The notes: generated by a model from the sequence alone, not told the origin. A stretch of DNA of 64,000 nucleotides from Sphingomonadales bacterium Ga0077557 (GCA_001464615.1 LNFI01000001.1:1-64000), one strand, 5' to 3'. Counted from the stretch's first letter, positions 1 to 9,229 are shown. Program-made: numbers and translations.

Positions 1-40
1 CGAGCTTGAACTCCCGGCTGAACTTCCGTCGTTGCATCAT
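1..40 (-). CDS. IS3-family transposase OrfA, N-terminus only (partial)
   Basis: The minus strand has GGAGGG followed by ATGATG at 40-35 and reads MMQRRKFSREFKL before leaving the window. A start of the type M-R-R-K-F-S-x-E-F-K is typical of the helix-turn-helix OrfA of IS3/IS911-type transposases, which binds the element's ends. Either ATG of the pair could initiate. Whether the gene is intact, and whether an OrfB follows, cannot be seen. Confidence 0.65.
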   Translation of the reverse strand, partial: MMQRRKFSREFKL

Positions 41-97
41 CACCCTCCGGTTCCAAAAACACCTTATCTTGGTGTCCACGAAACCGGGTGCAGCTCA
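1..97 (-). mobile_element. End of an IS3-family insertion sequence (cut by window edge)
   Basis: Read on the minus strand from 97, the sequence begins TGAGCTGCACCCGG and continues TTTCGTGGACACC, which resembles terminal inverted repeats of IS3-family elements. Inside it lie a strong ribosome binding site (GGAGGG) and the first codons of a transposase OrfA at 40. Only this end is visible; the other end and any target duplication lie outside the window. The IS ends 50 bp before the GTG of the gene at 148, so it sits in or next to that gene's promoter region. The family assignment rests on the terminus and thirteen codons. Confidence 0.6.
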
Positions 98-147
98 GAT
101 CCACTCAATTGGCTGACTTTGCCCTTATTGTTCAGTAGCGACGCAGC

Positions 148-546
148 GTGCAGGCAGCCCGTCATCTGATTCGCAACCACGCCCGACTGGCCCTGTTGCT
201 GGCCTTGATTGCATTGGCGATCAAACTGGTCGTGCCGGCGGGGTATATGCCGAGCGCGCAGGGCCATGGCTTTGCGGTGACCATCTGTACCGGGATGGGC
301 CTAAAAACCGTCAGTCTGGCAGGCGATAATCGCGCGCCAACCCAGCATGACAGCTCCGATCGCGATATGCAGCCCTGTGCCTTTGCGGGCCTGGGTTTGC
401 TGGCGACGGGATCGATTGATCCGCCTTCATTGGTCGCCGCGCTCCGCCATGCGGCACTGGTCGCGCTGTTCTTCCTTCCCCTGGCCTTCCCTCAATCGCG
501 GGCATTTCTCCGACCACCCCTTCGCGGCCCACCTGCTCGCGCCTGA
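148..546 (+). CDS. DUF2946-type small membrane protein
   Basis: A 132-residue protein with a hydrophobic N-terminal segment (residues about 11-33), a mid-region holding VTICTG and PCAFAGL, and a second hydrophobic stretch near 97-115. The short basic start, V-P-A-G-Y-M motif and spaced cysteines match the DUF2946 family, which commonly sits beside PepSY membrane proteins and TonB-type metal uptake genes; its function is unknown. An in-frame TAG lies at 136, so GTG 148 is the first usable start. It precedes the PepSY gene by about 60 bp and is probably cotranscribed. The IS end at 97 leaves almost no native promoter. Confidence 0.7.
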   Translation: MQAARHLIRNHARLALLLALIALAIKLVVPAGYMPSAQGHGFAVTICTGMGLKTVSLAGDNRAPTQHDSSDRDMQPCAFAGLGLLATGSIDPPSLVAALRHAALVALFFLPLAFPQSRAFLRPPLRGPPARA

Positions 547-607
547 TCAATCGACCTCTCCTGCCCGGCCCCTTTGTGGTGCCGGGTGCCCGTGATCAGG
601 ACCTGTC

Positions 608-1969
608 ATGACCAAATTTTCCCCAGCGCCCGGTGCGGCGCTGTATCGCACCATATGGCGTTGGCATTTCTATGCCGGGCTGCTTGTTCTTCCCTTTATT
701 TTCTTTCTGTCGATCACCGGCACCATCTATCTGTTCAAACCCCAGATTGATCGCTGGGAAGAAAGCGCCTGGCATGGCCTATCCGCCATCAACCGCGTCT
801 CGCCCGATGTGCAGCTCGCCGCGGCGCAAAAGGCGGTGCCCGGCGGTCGGTTCAACAGCTACCGCCTCCCCGAAACATCCGGAGATGCCGCTGTCCTCCA
901 CCTCGCATTGCCCGGCGATTCCGGCATGCGCGATGTCGCGGTCGCGCCAGACGGCCGGGTGATTGCCATCTCCAATCCCGACAATCGAGTGACTGCCTGG
1001 GTCGCCCGGCTGCATGGTTCGCTGTTGTTGGGGACGCCGGGCAGCCTGATTGTCGAAGCGGCGGCCAGCTGGGCGATTTTCCTCATTCTCAGCGGCCTTT
1101 ATCTCTGGTGGCCGCGCAGTCGTGGTCTGGCGGGCGTGCTGTGGCCACGGCTGGATCAAGGCGGCCGCGTGCGCTGGCGCGATCTTCACGCCGTGACGGG
1201 CTTTTGGGTTTCCGGACTGGCGTTGGTGATGCTGGCTAGCGGCTTGCCCTGGGGTGATGGCTGGGCGACCGGTTTTCGCTTCATCCGCAGCCAGATGGGC
1301 TGGGTCAACACCCCGCAGGATTGGCGCGGCGGCATTGATCTCCACGCGGGGGATCTCCACGCCAGGCATGATCACCAGTCAATGGCGGCGATAACGCCAG
1401 CACGGGGATCAGCCTTCGGGCAAATCACGCTATCGGGCATCGTCGAGCGCGCCAGTCTTGAGGGCATGCCGTTCCCCGCGCTGCTCTCCCCGCCGGGCGC
1501 CAAGGCGCGGTTCGGTCCGGGCAATGGGCGTTTTTGGAAACTGACCAGCGAGGCGCAAAACCGGTCCGTCATCCGTACGGTGCGCTATGACGCTAATAGC
1601 GGCACGGTGATTGATCGCCGCGGCTTTGCCGACAAGCATGTGATCGATCGCATCATCAATTACGGCATTGCCTGGCACGAAGGGCAGTTATTTGGCTGGA
1701 TCAACCAGGCAATCGGTGTGATCACCGCCGCCATGCTGATGCTGCTGGCGATCAGCGGTACGATCATGTGGTGGCGGAAACGGCCAAGCGGAACGCTTGG
1801 GGCGCCGCCTGCCCTGCGCGAACCACAGGCGCGGATCATTACCGCGTTATTGGTTGTATTGGCGATCCTCTTGCCCGTGCTCGGCTTGTCGCTGCTGCTG
1901 TTCTGGCTGGCCGATCAGGGCATTCGTGTCCTGCTGCCCGGCATGGCAGAGCGGCTAGGGCGAGCCTAG
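608..1969 (+). CDS. PepSY-associated transmembrane protein (PiuB-like)
   Basis: A 453-residue inner-membrane protein. Visible membrane segments lie near residues 17-38, 148-170, 193-215, 365-388 and 410-436, with large periplasmic PepSY-like stretches between them (about 40-145 and 220-360). RTIWRWHFYAGLL at the start and RDLHAVTGFW in the middle are the usual histidine-containing signatures of the PepSY_TM family. Members are often iron-regulated and accompany siderophore receptors; some reduce ferric chelates. Here it follows the DUF2946 gene, and its stop overlaps the convergent ferredoxin gene by 4 bp. The role in iron or copper handling is inferred from family and context. Confidence 0.85.
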   Translation: MTKFSPAPGAALYRTIWRWHFYAGLLVLPFIFFLSITGTIYLFKPQIDRWEESAWHGLSAINRVSPDVQLAAAQKAVPGGRFNSYRLPETSGDAAVLHLALPGDSGMRDVAVAPDGRVIAISNPDNRVTAWVARLHGSLLLGTPGSLIVEAAASWAIFLILSGLYLWWPRSRGLAGVLWPRLDQGGRVRWRDLHAVTGFWVSGLALVMLASGLPWGDGWATGFRFIRSQMGWVNTPQDWRGGIDLHAGDLHARHDHQSMAAITPARGSAFGQITLSGIVERASLEGMPFPALLSPPGAKARFGPGNGRFWKLTSEAQNRSVIRTVRYDANSGTVIDRRGFADKHVIDRIINYGIAWHEGQLFGWINQAIGVITAAMLMLLAISGTIMWWRKRPSGTLGAPPALREPQARIITALLVVLAILLPVLGLSLLLFWLADQGIRVLLPGMAERLGRA

Positions 1970-2268
1970 GCGCGAAGGCCGATCTCGCGCGCCAGCGCGT
2001 CGAGATCGGCCCCTGGTCGCACCAGCCGCCATTCGCCCGGCTGACTTGCATCAACGACCGTTACCGCCCCACGCGGACAAACCCCCAGGCATTTCACCTC
2101 GACAATGCCGACCGGCGCCTTGCGGAAGCGTTTGATGCCAAGCTGTTTGCGCAGCGCCTTGGCCAGTGATTTTTTGCCATTGCGGCCAAAGCCACCGCCC
2201 AGCCGCTTTGAACATTTTGCACAGATCAGGACGGCATTTTCCCAATCAGCCTTGATCAGGGCCTTCAC
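1966..2268 (-). CDS. (2Fe-2S) ferredoxin domain protein, thioredoxin-like
   Basis: A 100-residue protein with CAKC near residues 17-20 and CLGVCPRGAV near 60-69, the four-cysteine layout of thioredoxin-fold [2Fe-2S] ferredoxins. The central KSLAKALRKQLG helix and the VEVKCLGVCP strand are typical of the short stand-alone form. It probably serves as an electron carrier in the cytoplasm; its partner is unknown. Its start overlaps the stop of the J-domain gene by 4 bp (ATGA), so the two are likely translationally coupled. Confidence 0.8.
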   Translation of the reverse strand: MKALIKADWENAVLICAKCSKRLGGGFGRNGKKSLAKALRKQLGIKRFRKAPVGIVEVKCLGVCPRGAVTVVDASQPGEWRLVRPGADLDALAREIGLRA

Positions 2269-2801
2269 TCAGGCCGCCATTGCCGATTCTCTTCAGCTAC
2301 GCGCAGCACGTCATAAGCCGCCTGGATCGCCTGAAAGCGGGCGGCGGCGTCCTTGTCGCCTGGGCGAACATCGGGGTGATTGGCCTTGGCCATCTTGCGC
2401 CAGGCGACCCGCACCGCTTCGAAATCAGCATCGGGTTCAAGTTCAAACAAGTCGAGCGCGCGCATTTCGTCCCGCGACCGCGACCCATCGCCCGGCCCTG
2501 CCCAGCTATTATGGCGCGATTCGGTGTAGCCAGAGGTGTCGCGATTTTCCTCTGCTTCGCGGGCCGCCGCTTCCTCTGCCGTCAATCCTTCGAAATAATT
2601 CCAGCCACGATTATATTCGCCGGCATGGACCTGGCAGAAATACCAGCGTTCGGGGCTGTTGGGCGATTTGGGCGCCGGACAATTGCCGGGCTCCGCACAG
2701 CCGTGACGATCGCATAGCCGCACCTGCGTCGCCTCGCGGCCACTGCCATAGCCGCGCCAGCGCGGGAAACCCCAGTCAACGGATCGAGTGCTGCGTGCCA
2801 T
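2265..2801 (-). CDS. J-domain (DnaJ-like) protein
   Basis: A 178-residue protein. The C-terminal half is a J domain with helix II (FEAVRVAWRKMAKA), the essential HPD tripeptide at about 142-144 and helix III (AARFQAIQAAYDVL). The N-terminal half has a cysteine/histidine-containing segment (RLCDRHGCAEPGNC, then WYFCQVH) that could bind metal. J domains stimulate the ATPase of Hsp70 (DnaK); this is a small co-chaperone without the G/F and zinc repeats of DnaJ itself. ATG 2801 is preferred over an upstream TTG at 2822. It is divergent from the SulP gene. Confidence 0.85.
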   Translation of the reverse strand: MARSTRSVDWGFPRWRGYGSGREATQVRLCDRHGCAEPGNCPAPKSPNSPERWYFCQVHAGEYNRGWNYFEGLTAEEAAAREAEENRDTSGYTESRHNSWAGPGDGSRSRDEMRALDLFELEPDADFEAVRVAWRKMAKANHPDVRPGDKDAAARFQAIQAAYDVLRVAEENRQWRPE

Positions 2802-3002
2802 GGTTTTGCCCTTACGCAACAATCACGAGAATTGCCATCAGTGTCCGTACGTTCCGGTCGTAGCACCGCTGTCGGGATAAAATTGGTGGCAATCCAGCAA
2901 TGATTCAACACATTTTCAGGGGTTCCGCCGATGCTCAAGCGCCTACATAGAAATAGCTGGTCTTAGGCTATGATCACCGATCCTTGATGACGTGGGAGTC
3001 CA

Positions 3003-4583
3003 ATGAACAAACCTCAATCGCTCTTGAGCAATTGGCTGGCCGATTTGCCGGCCTCGATCGTTGTTGCGCTCGTCGCATTGCCGCTATGCCTTGGCATCGC
3101 GCTCGCTTCCGGCGCACCGCTTTTTTCAGGGCTTATCGCGGGCATCGTTGGCGGCATCGTCGTTGGGTTGGTGTCGCGCTCGCCATTATCGGTTAGCGGG
3201 CCCGCCGCCGGTCTGACCGTCATTGTGCTGGACGCGATCCAGAGCCTACCGAGCTACCAGGTCTTTCTTGCTGCGGTTGTCATTGCGGGCATCATTCAGA
3301 TCTTTTTTTCGGTTTCGCGTGCCGGCTTGCTCAGCGAATTTGTGCCATCATCGGTGATTACCGGCATGCTCGCCGCGATCGGGCTCATCCTGATCCTGAA
3401 GCAAGTCCCCTATGCCGTTGGCTATGAGAAGGATTTTGAGGGCAGCGAGAATTTCCTCAATGCCGATGGCGGCAATACGCTAACGACCTTTTGGGCTGGC
3501 CTGACCGAGAGCCTGACGCCAGGTGCCGCGATCATCGGGATCAGTTGCACGGCGTTCTTGTTCCTTTGGGACAAGATTAAACCAAAAAAAGGTCCTTTGA
3601 AGTTGCTGCCGGGCCCCCTGGTCGTTGTCGTGATGGGGGTGGTCGGCAATGCCCTTTTCGCGGTGTTCCGGCCCGAATGGGCGCTGGGACCCAAGCATCT
3701 CGTGCAAGTTCCGATTGCTGACGGCTTTGATGGTTTTGTCGGCCTGTTCACCTTCCCGGATTTTTCGGCGATCGGCACGGGCATTTTGTGGACCACCGCA
3801 TTGACGCTGGCGATCGTCGCCAGCCTCGAATCGCTGCTCAGCGTGAAGGCGGTCGATGAAATCGATCCGCGCCGCCGCACCACCAACAAGAATTGGGAAC
3901 TGCTCGCGCAGGGCAGCGGCAATATCGTTTCGGGCCTGATTGGCGGCTTGCCGGTTACATCGGTGATCGTGCGATCGTCGGCCAACGTCATGGCGGGTGC
4001 GGAAAGCAAAGCATCGGCAGTCATGCACGGCGTTTGGTTGTTGCTGTCGGTTGCGCTGATCCCGGTTATTCTGAACTTGATTCCGTTGTCCGCGTTGGCG
4101 GCTGTGCTGATTGCGACCGGCTATAAGCTGACCAACCCGGCGCTGTTCATCGAACGCTACCGGCAGGGTCTAACCCAGTTTATTCCGTTTGTTGTAACGA
4201 TTGGGGCGATTTTGTTCACCGATCTGCTGATTGGCATTCTGGTTGGCCTGACGGTGGGCTTCGCTTTCGTCATCGCGCGCAACTTCCGGCCCGCGATCAC
4301 CTTTGCCGTGGATGGCGAGGATTGCCTGCTGCGCGCGCGGCGCAACCTCTACTTCATTCATAAATATGAATTGCAGCAGGCGCTTAACAAAGTCCCTGAC
4401 AATTCCATTCTGGTGATCGATCTGTCGTCGACCAGTTATGTCGATCTCGACAATATCGACGTGATCAACGCCTTCATCAAAAGCGCTGCTTTCCGGAAGA
4501 TCGATGTGCATGTCCGCGGCGATGTCGCTGAACGGACCGCGCCAAAGATCAACGCGCCATCCTATGGGGTCCGTTTCGCATGA
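3003..4583 (+). CDS. SulP-family inorganic anion transporter
   Basis: A 526-residue SLC26/SulP transporter. The membrane core spans about residues 15-420 with glycine-rich segments such as GLIAGIVGGIVVGLVS and SVSGPAAGLTVIV. A short STAS-like cytoplasmic domain follows (about 440-526, with VIDLSSTSYVDLDNIDV). SulP proteins carry sulfate, bicarbonate or other anions by proton or sodium coupling. The stop overlaps the start of a carbonic anhydrase by 4 bp, which argues for bicarbonate as the substrate; this is inference. ATG 3003 follows GGGAG at a good distance. Confidence 0.9.
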   Translation: MNKPQSLLSNWLADLPASIVVALVALPLCLGIALASGAPLFSGLIAGIVGGIVVGLVSRSPLSVSGPAAGLTVIVLDAIQSLPSYQVFLAAVVIAGIIQIFFSVSRAGLLSEFVPSSVITGMLAAIGLILILKQVPYAVGYEKDFEGSENFLNADGGNTLTTFWAGLTESLTPGAAIIGISCTAFLFLWDKIKPKKGPLKLLPGPLVVVVMGVVGNALFAVFRPEWALGPKHLVQVPIADGFDGFVGLFTFPDFSAIGTGILWTTALTLAIVASLESLLSVKAVDEIDPRRRTTNKNWELLAQGSGNIVSGLIGGLPVTSVIVRSSANVMAGAESKASAVMHGVWLLLSVALIPVILNLIPLSALAAVLIATGYKLTNPALFIERYRQGLTQFIPFVVTIGAILFTDLLIGILVGLTVGFAFVIARNFRPAITFAVDGEDCLLRARRNLYFIHKYELQQALNKVPDNSILVIDLSSTSYVDLDNIDVINAFIKSAAFRKIDVHVRGDVAERTAPKINAPSYGVRFA

Positions 4584-5239
4584 GACATTACAAGCAGCTG
4601 CTGCTCGCCAACAAGGCATGGGCCAAGGAATTGACCGACGAGAACCCGGAGTTCTTCAAGCGTCAAATCGCCGGACAAAAGCCTGATTTTCTGTGGATTG
4701 GCTGTTCGGATAGCCGCGTCAGCCCCGAACAAATGACGATGACGCCGCCGGGTGGCATGTTCATCCACCGCAACGTTGCCAATCTGGTGAATGAAGACGA
4801 TCTCAACCTGATGTCGGTGCTGCAATATGCCACCGATGTTCTGCAGGTGCGCCATATCATGGTCTGCGGCCATTATGGCTGCGGCGGGCTTCAGGCCACG
4901 CTGGCGGGGGGCACCAGCGGCGCGGTAGATTCTTGGCTGACCAACGCGCGCGCCGTGCTCCATGCGCATGAGCATGAGGTGACGAGCCAGCCCGATGACG
5001 AAACCCGGGTTAATCGCCTGGTCGAGGTGAATGTGCGCGATCAGCTGATCAAGCTCGCCCGCACCAAGCTGATTCAGGCCGCCTGGGCCCGCAACCAGGA
5101 GGTGTTCCTGCACGGCTGGGTCTATGACATTCGCGACGGGCACATCAAACCGCTGCTGGAAATTGACGCTTCGACGCCGCTCGATGCCATTGGACAGCCT
5201 GACAAGGTGCTGCATGCCAGTTCGGATGCACCAGGCTGA
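4580..5239 (+). CDS. Beta-class carbonic anhydrase
   Basis: A 219-residue enzyme that interconverts CO2 and bicarbonate. The zinc site is complete: C42 and the D44-R46 dyad in GCSDSR, then H98 and C101 in GHYGCGG. Length and the closing LHGWVYDIRDG segment are normal for the cytoplasmic beta family. It is coupled by an ATGA overlap to the SulP transporter upstream, suggesting that imported bicarbonate is handed to this enzyme, or that CO2 is trapped. No promoter of its own is apparent. Confidence 0.95.
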   Translation: MRHYKQLLLANKAWAKELTDENPEFFKRQIAGQKPDFLWIGCSDSRVSPEQMTMTPPGGMFIHRNVANLVNEDDLNLMSVLQYATDVLQVRHIMVCGHYGCGGLQATLAGGTSGAVDSWLTNARAVLHAHEHEVTSQPDDETRVNRLVEVNVRDQLIKLARTKLIQAAWARNQEVFLHGWVYDIRDGHIKPLLEIDASTPLDAIGQPDKVLHASSDAPG

Positions 5240-5268
5240 CGAGCGAGGCACCGTCGGTGCAGAAAAAT

Positions 5269-5653
<385 letters not shown>

Positions 5654-5660
5654 ACGATCA

Positions 5661-5690
5661 GCCTTAGTCGTCCCCTTGCGGCTTTGGCAA
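5661..5690 (-). promoter_or_regulatory. Candidate rnpB promoter inside the amidase 3' end
   Basis: On the minus strand TTGCCA (5690-5685) and TAAGGC (5666-5661) are separated by 18 bp and lie about 8 bp before the mature 5' end of RNase P RNA. The TAA of the -10-like box is the stop codon of the amidase gene. This is a sequence match only; read-through from the long upstream operon is an alternative. Confidence 0.4.
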
Positions 5691-6362
5691 CAGCAGCGCG
5701 AGCAGGATCATCCGACATTCGGCATCGACTTCGCCGTCGATCATCTCAGGGCGAAAACGCCGTTGAAAGGCCATGATCGCGGCCATCGGATCAGTCACGT
5801 CATAGCCGAAGCGCTCAAGCGCGAGCAGAAAGCCCGCCTGAGTCCAGTTCGGGTCCATCAGATTCTTGGTCGGCCGCGGCAGGGCAAGGCGCAGCCGGGC
5901 CAGCTTGCTCCAGGGGAACAGCTCACCAGGATCGCGCTTGCGCTGTGGGGCGATATCGGAATGGCCGACGATATTGCCGCGCGTGATCTGATAGCGATCC
6001 TTGATCTGCATCACCAGCTGCACAACCGACGCAATCTGTTCATCGGGAAAGGGGCGATAGCCAAATTCATGGCCGGGATTGACGATCTCGATGCCAACCG
6101 ACGCGCTGTTTATGTCAGATGGGATATCGCGCCAGCTCGCCAAACCGGCGTGCCAGGCGCGTTTATCCTCTGGCACCAGCCGCAGCACGGTGCCGTCCTC
6201 TGCAACAACATAATGGGCCGAAACCCGGTTTGCTGCCTCTGGATCGCGAAGCCGGGCGATGGCGGAATCGGCATCCTGCATCCCGGTATAATGCAGCACG
6301 ATCATCGATATTGGTCGGGCGCGCTCATCGAAATTCGGCGAAGCGGCGTCGATAATGTTCAT
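5664..6362 (-). CDS. N-acetylmuramoyl-L-alanine amidase (AmpD-like)
   Basis: A 232-residue Amidase_2 enzyme that cuts the bond between MurNAc and the stem peptide. Zinc ligand regions are visible in IVLHYTG (about residue 24) and GHSDIAPQRKRDPG (about 145-158), giving the His, His, Lys/Asp set. The C-terminal 60 residues (MAAIMAFQRRFRP) resemble a peptidoglycan-binding helical domain. No signal peptide is seen, consistent with a cytoplasmic recycling enzyme, although an N-terminal anchor cannot be excluded. The start ATG overlaps the EamA stop (ATGA). Earlier in-frame codons run inside the EamA gene and are not used. Confidence 0.88.
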   Translation of the reverse strand: MNIIDAASPNFDERARPISMIVLHYTGMQDADSAIARLRDPEAANRVSAHYVVAEDGTVLRLVPEDKRAWHAGLASWRDIPSDINSASVGIEIVNPGHEFGYRPFPDEQIASVVQLVMQIKDRYQITRGNIVGHSDIAPQRKRDPGELFPWSKLARLRLALPRPTKNLMDPNWTQAGFLLALERFGYDVTDPMAAIMAFQRRFRPEMIDGEVDAECRMILLALLLPKPQGDD

Positions 6363-7255
6363 GACGATGCCGCTTGCGCAGTGCGCACCGTTACGATCGC
6401 TACGCCCAGCATGGCCATTGCGCCTCCGACAAGCATGATCGCCGTTACCGGCGTGTTGAAATACCAAGAAGCGGTAAAGACTGAAATCACCGGGGCCGCA
6501 AGCGTCAGCGGTGTCACCACGCCAATAGAGTGCCGCTGGAGCAGCCAAGCCATTGACCCCTGCCCCAACACCGTTGACCCAATTGCCGAAAACGAAACCA
6601 GCACCACTGTGTGCAATGGCAAATCGGGCAACGCCGCCATCGCTGTCGGCTCCCGCCACCAGGCGACTGCGCCCAATATCACCGTGCCCCACAAGCCGAT
6701 CCACGCATAGATCGTCAGCACCCGAACGCCGATCAATAACCGTTGGATAAGCGAACAAATTGCCCAGATCAGGGCAGCAAGCGCGGTTAGCGCAAGGCCC
6801 AACCCCTCGCCCGCCGCCGCAGGATCGAACACGAGTATCATCACGCCAAGGAGCGAAAGCGAGATGCCAATGATGCGCGGCGCGTGGATGCGTTCGTGAA
6901 AGACCATAATCGTCAGCAACAGCGAAAAGGGCACGCCAAGCTGCCCGGCAATTGCTAGCGCACCAACATTGGTCGCCACTGATAGCGAGAGATTTGTAGC
7001 GATGTAAAAAGCACCGCCCGAAAGCACCCCAAGCGCGGTCAACTCGCGCATCTTGCCCGGCACAATCCGCAGCGCCGACGCACAGACCAGCAGCACAATC
7101 GCTTGGCGGAGAAAGGCGGCGGTAAGTGGGGATATGGCGTCGACCGAGACCTTCACGACGATCAGGTTCAGGCCCCACAAGATATTCATCGCGATGACGA
7201 CGAACAAATCACGCGGGCCAAACGCCTGTTTTCTGAGGGGCGTCACCGGTTCCAT
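6359..7255 (-). CDS. EamA/DMT-family membrane transporter
   Basis: A 298-residue integral membrane protein with ten predicted hydrophobic segments in two repeated EamA halves (NILWGLNLIVVKVSVDA in the first, IGLWGTVILGAVAWW opening the second). Drug/metabolite transporters of this type export amino acids or other small molecules; the substrate is unknown. ATG 7255 is chosen because the upstream in-frame codons run back to the end of cheR. It is the second-last gene of the chemotaxis transcription unit and is coupled to the amidase by a 4-bp overlap. Confidence 0.85.
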   Translation of the reverse strand: MEPVTPLRKQAFGPRDLFVVIAMNILWGLNLIVVKVSVDAISPLTAAFLRQAIVLLVCASALRIVPGKMRELTALGVLSGGAFYIATNLSLSVATNVGALAIAGQLGVPFSLLLTIMVFHERIHAPRIIGISLSLLGVMILVFDPAAAGEGLGLALTALAALIWAICSLIQRLLIGVRVLTIYAWIGLWGTVILGAVAWWREPTAMAALPDLPLHTVVLVSFSAIGSTVLGQGSMAWLLQRHSIGVVTPLTLAAPVISVFTASWYFNTPVTAIMLVGGAMAMLGVAIVTVRTAQAASS

Positions 7256-7301
7256 CAACCCCGCTTGGCGCGGTGCCTGCACAAAGTAAACGCTCGTCTG
7301 A

Positions 7302-8159
7302 TCAGGCGGCCACCAAACCGAGCTCGTGCATGGATTGGGCACCGCGCTCGTACAGGCCGCGGTAGCGCGGGCTCGGGGAAAAGGCCTCTGTCTGGCCGAT
7401 CACCGTTTCGCCTGCACCAAGCACCAAGAGGCCGCCTGGACGCACCACTTGGGCGAGCAGATCAAACACGCGCTTGCGCAGCACCGGGGAGAGATACAGC
7501 ATGACATTGCGGCACAAGACGATATCAAAATAGCCGACCGGTGCGGGATCGCCGACCAGATTGTGGCGCCGAAAATTGATTTTGCGGACCAGACTGGACT
7601 GCGCAATCCAGTCCGACCCCGATGCCTCAAACCATTTGATCATCTGGCGGACCGGTAAGCCGCGCTGAATCTCGAACTGGGAATAGCGGGCGGCACGGGC
7701 ACGCGTGATCGCGGCGTCGGAAACGTCTGTCGCCAATATTTCCGGCTCTACTTTGCCTGTGGTTTCGAACCGATCAGCGAACAGCATCGCCAGTGACAAG
7801 GGCTCCTGCCCAGTCGAACAGGCGGCAGACCAAATGCGCGGGCGGCGATCACAGTCCTGTTGGCGTTGATCAATCGCTGTCACCACCATGTCGAGCACGC
7901 CGGAATCCCGAAAGAACGAGCTTTCCTGGTTCAGCAGGGCATCGACAATCTGATCGGCAATCACCCCAGTCTGATCATCGAACAACTCGGCCACCAGCTG
8001 GTCAAGGCAATCATGCCCGCGCACGCGCAGGACGGGTTTCAGCGCGGTCTCAATCCGCCAGGTACGATTGGCCGCAATCTGTTGGCCTGTCCGGGCTTCA
8101 AGCAAGCTGGCAACCACTGCCATCGCGCCAGTTTGGGCCGTTGGCTGGCGGTTGATCAT
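7302..8159 (-). CDS. cheR: Chemotaxis protein methyltransferase CheR
   Basis: A 285-residue SAM-dependent enzyme that methylates glutamates of chemoreceptors. After the helical N-domain come NQESSFFRD, the SAM-binding IWSAACSTGQEPLSLAM, TDVSDAAITRARAARY and LCRNVMLYL, all in family order. The start ATG overlaps the cheB stop by one base (TGATG), so the two opposing adaptation enzymes are coupled. No chemoreceptor gene is present in the window. Confidence 0.93.
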   Translation of the reverse strand: MINRQPTAQTGAMAVVASLLEARTGQQIAANRTWRIETALKPVLRVRGHDCLDQLVAELFDDQTGVIADQIVDALLNQESSFFRDSGVLDMVVTAIDQRQQDCDRRPRIWSAACSTGQEPLSLAMLFADRFETTGKVEPEILATDVSDAAITRARAARYSQFEIQRGLPVRQMIKWFEASGSDWIAQSSLVRKINFRRHNLVGDPAPVGYFDIVLCRNVMLYLSPVLRKRVFDLLAQVVRPGGLLVLGAGETVIGQTEAFSPSPRYRGLYERGAQSMHELGLVAA

Positions 8160-9229
8160 CACCGTGCCGGCCGACGTTGTTCGGTGATCAGCCGCCCGAT
8201 CGCCTGGGGCGTCATGATTGCGTCGGCTAATCCAGCATTGGCGATCATGCCGGGCATGCCCCACACAACCGAGCTTGCCTGATCCTGGACAATCACGCTG
8301 CCCCCGGCTGCACTCACCGCTCGCGCGCCTTCAGAACCATCGCGGCCCATCCCACTCAGCACAATCGCAAGCGCGCGCGCGCCATAAATTCTGGCAACGC
8401 TTTCGAGCATCGGGTCAACGGATGGCATGCACCCACTGACCGCGCGCTCGGTCGTTAGCCGCAAGGCAACGCCGTCACCAAAACTAACGCAACGCAAATG
8501 GGCCTCACCGGGGGCGATAATGATCCGTCCCGGTTGGATCCGCATATGATCGGTGGCAACGACGCAGGGGCGGCTCCCCAAAACCGCCAGCTGCGCGGCG
8601 AAATAGGGCATGAATGATGGCGGCAGATGCTGCGTAATCAGGATCGGCAACTGGCATGATGCAGGAATAGCCCGCAGCATCAGGCTTAGGGCATGGATGC
8701 CGCCGGTGGAGGCACCAATCGCGACAATATCATAGTCATCGCCCAGAGCGACCGGTGGCGGCAGTGCCTGCAGATTGGCGACGCGCGCGCGTCCTTGGAC
8801 CAGGCGGTGCAGCTTTTCCTCGAGGATATCGCCGAACTTGCCGACCAGATTGCCGATGCCGGGTTTGACCAGCGTATCTGCGGCACCCAGCGTCAGCGCC
8901 TGAATGGAGGCGGCAGCCCCTTCGGCACAGGAGGAAGAGACAATCAGCACATGCGCGTTTTGCCCAGCGGCGATAATGTCGGGCAATGCGGTCAGCCCAT
9001 CGACACCGGGCATTTCTATATCGAGCAGAATGATATCGACCCGATGCTGACGCAAGAACGCCAGGGCAGCCTGCGCATCGGCAACCGCGCCAGCGACCAT
9101 GAAATGACCGGTGGAATCGATCATCCGACCAATCACCGCCCGCGCGACTACTGAATCGTCAACGATCAGAATGCGGGTCGGCGGCGCGTCAGGTGGCGAC
9201 GTCGATAAGGCTAAGGGGGTGTTCTTCAC
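8159..9229 (-). CDS. cheB: Chemotaxis response regulator methylesterase CheB
   Basis: A 356-residue protein with an N-terminal receiver (DD at 24-25, phospho-acceptor D70 in LLDIEMPG) and a C-terminal methylesterase. The catalytic triad regions are IGASTGG (Ser), TQHLPPSF (His) and GMGRDGSEGA (Asp). It removes methyl groups from chemoreceptors when phosphorylated by CheA. GTG at 9229 gives the first plausible start. It lies between cheY and cheR with almost no spacing. Confidence 0.94.
   Translation of the reverse strand: MKNTPLALSTSPPDAPPTRILIVDDSVVARAVIGRMIDSTGHFMVAGAVADAQAALAFLRQHRVDIILLDIEMPGVDGLTALPDIIAAGQNAHVLIVSSSCAEGAAASIQALTLGAADTLVKPGIGNLVGKFGDILEEKLHRLVQGRARVANLQALPPPVALGDDYDIVAIGASTGGIHALSLMLRAIPASCQLPILITQHLPPSFMPYFAAQLAVLGSRPCVVATDHMRIQPGRIIIAPGEAHLRCVSFGDGVALRLTTERAVSGCMPSVDPMLESVARIYGARALAIVLSGMGRDGSEGARAVSAAGGSVIVQDQASSVVWGMPGMIANAGLADAIMTPQAIGRLITEQRRPAR

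Noticed and set aside
5240..5268. Intrinsic terminator after the carbonic anhydrase gene (GCACC/GGTGC stem)
   Set aside because: The stem is only five pairs and is followed by A on the plus strand; the T run lies on the wrong side for the minus strand.
6363..7178. N-terminal extension of the amidase frame into the EamA gene
   Set aside because: The extension is His/Cys/Arg-rich shadow sequence of EamA; the ATGA overlap at 6362 gives a family-length amidase.
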